Positions 63,229 to 64,000 of a stretch of DNA of 64,000 bases are shown here, in pieces. Location of the stretch: positions 868,001 through 932,000 of the forward strand of contig NZ_CP075715.1 of the NCBI RefSeq assembly GCF_024584805.1. The letters are read 5' to 3'. The notes below the pieces were generated by a model that was not told the DNA's origin, searched no databases, and worked only from the letters and a program-made list of their open reading frames with translations. Origin of the DNA: Streptomyces sp. FIT100. Lineage in GTDB: Bacteria > Actinomycetota > Actinomycetes > Streptomycetales > Streptomycetaceae. A program made the translations under genes and the position numbers. The first letter of the stretch is position 1; every line of letters begins with the position of its first letter.

Positions 63229-64000
63229 TCAGCGCTGGAACTTCTTGATGGACGAGTCGGACCGGACCGCGTCCGCCTTCTTCTGCATCCGCTCGACGGC
63301 GTCGGCGGGCTCGACCGAACCGAAGAGCAGCCCGCTGGTGACGGCCTTGATCTCGTCGGCCATCGGCGGGTACCAGGCCATGAACCTGTAGTTCAGGAGA
63401 TGGGTGCCGGCCGCGGCGAATGCGGCGCTGGAGCTTTGCCGGCCCGGGGGAAGCCGGACGCCCTCGGCGGCGCTGGTGACCGAGGTCAGGCCCCCGGTGA
63501 GCTCGGTGAATCCGGCCGTGCCTGCCTTGGAGAGCATCTGGCGCAGGTATTCCATGCCGGCGGCGGTGTTCGCTCCCTTGGCCGGCACCACGAACGCCTC
63601 GCCGGGCTGGGCCCGGACGGTCTGGACCGGCATCGCGTCGGCGGCTGTGAGGGAGGGGACGGGTATGAAGGCGTAGGTGAAGCCGGCCGGGGTGTCCTTC
63701 TTCATCTCGTTCTCGATGAAGTCCCCGGCGGGGTAGAAGGCGAGCTGGTCCTGGACCTGCCGCAGCTGGGCCTCGGTGTGCATCAGGCCGGCGTAGCGCT
63801 TGTGCACGTACTTCCCGGCGAAGTCGGCCCAGGCAGTGAACGCCTTGAGAACTGCCGGGTGGTTCCAGGCGCCTTCGTGAAGGTTGTCGATGTCTCGCAG
63901 CACGTCCTCGCCGCCCAGCTTGGCGGCGGAGACCATGATGACCGCGGTGCCGTAGTCCGGGGCGTTCTTGCCGCCGACACCGAAGACGTCCGTCCCGGAC
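63229..64000 (-). CDS. carbohydrate ABC transporter substrate-binding protein (NgcE-like), 3' part
   Basis: The last 257 or so residues of an extracellular solute-binding protein; the lipoprotein signal and first half lie beyond the right edge. Visible are FGVGGKNAPDYGTAVIM, LAFYPAGDFIENEMKKDTP and GEAFVVPAKGANTAAGMEYL, typical of CUT1 binding proteins and similar to NgcE. It delivers an oligosaccharide to the two downstream permeases. It is the first visible gene of the leftward sugar operon. Confidence 0.9.
   Translation of the reverse strand, partial: SGTDVFGVGGKNAPDYGTAVIMVSAAKLGGEDVLRDIDNLHEGAWNHPAVLKAFTAWADFAGKYVHKRYAGLMHTEAQLRQVQDQLAFYPAGDFIENEMKKDTPAGFTYAFIPVPSLTAADAMPVQTVRAQPGEAFVVPAKGANTAAGMEYLRQMLSKAGTAGFTELTGGLTSVTSAAEGVRLPPGRQSSSAAFAAAGTHLLNYRFMAWYPPMADEIKAVTSGLLFGSVEPADAVERMQKKADAVRSDSSIKKFQR

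Overview
The window is very GC-rich with codon use typical of Streptomyces, and its families (SpoIIE-type phosphatase, AGCS symporter, NgcEFG-like sugar importer, many universal stress proteins) fit a streptomycete or close relative. No rRNA, tRNA, complete insertion sequence or CRISPR array was seen. All calls come from reading the sequence and recalling families; no search was run.

Region 1 (1-30,340) is a hypoxia/stress/dormancy island. It holds a group 3b [NiFe] hydrogenase operon (beta, a cNMP-fold protein, gamma, delta, alpha) with its maturation protease, five universal stress proteins (USPs), six CBS-domain proteins (four with BON), a P-type cation ATPase, a fasciclin protein, a GH65 phosphorylase, an Acg-type nitroreductase, a DUF1918-XRE-flavin-split-barrel fusion, a nicotinate phosphoribosyltransferase, an Rv1733c-like protein, an APH-AAA kinase overlapping a USP gene, and a SulP transporter. 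Many of these families are in or next to the mycobacterial DosR/DevR regulon and the Streptomyces OsdR regulon. Two genes here carry single-base frameshifts (USP at 1205-2084, pncB at 21894-23239), one GNAT/CoA-ligase gene is wrecked (27762-28409), and a 20-bp minisatellite lies at 24021-24180.

Region 2 (30,390-33,980) is a cst-type persulfide detoxification locus: rhodanese-DUF2892, a CstR-like repressor, a TauE/SafE exporter, a rhodanese and a persulfide-dioxygenase-like MBL-rhodanese protein. Three near-identical TACCCC-N2-GGGGTA operators lie in its two promoter regions.

Region 3 (34,700-48,440) is rich in ion transport. A CPA1 antiporter and an NhaA antiporter, 12 kb apart on opposite strands, share a structured 5' leader that resembles the nhaA-I (Li+) riboswitch class. 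Between them are two small membrane proteins, a TetR-controlled FAD monooxygenase, an RCK-flanked channel-like protein, a MarR regulator with matching palindromes, a SpoIIE phosphatase and a deazaflavin-dependent reductase. An AGCS symporter follows.

Region 4 (49,410-57,122) holds three collinear genes: an NfeD/YqiJ-like membrane protein, a flotillin and a 1635-residue DUF3686/AAA ATPase. This looks like a membrane-remodelling or membrane-repair module and is the best candidate for a poorly described system.

Region 5 (57,123-64,000) starts with about 730 bp without a gene and a 41-residue stub of a HipA-like kinase, which marks a recombination scar. It continues with an operon read leftward: sugar-binding protein (cut by the window end), two permeases, a 2-hydroxyacid dehydrogenase and a GH95 alpha-L-fucosidase, probably for uptake and use of fucosylated glycans.
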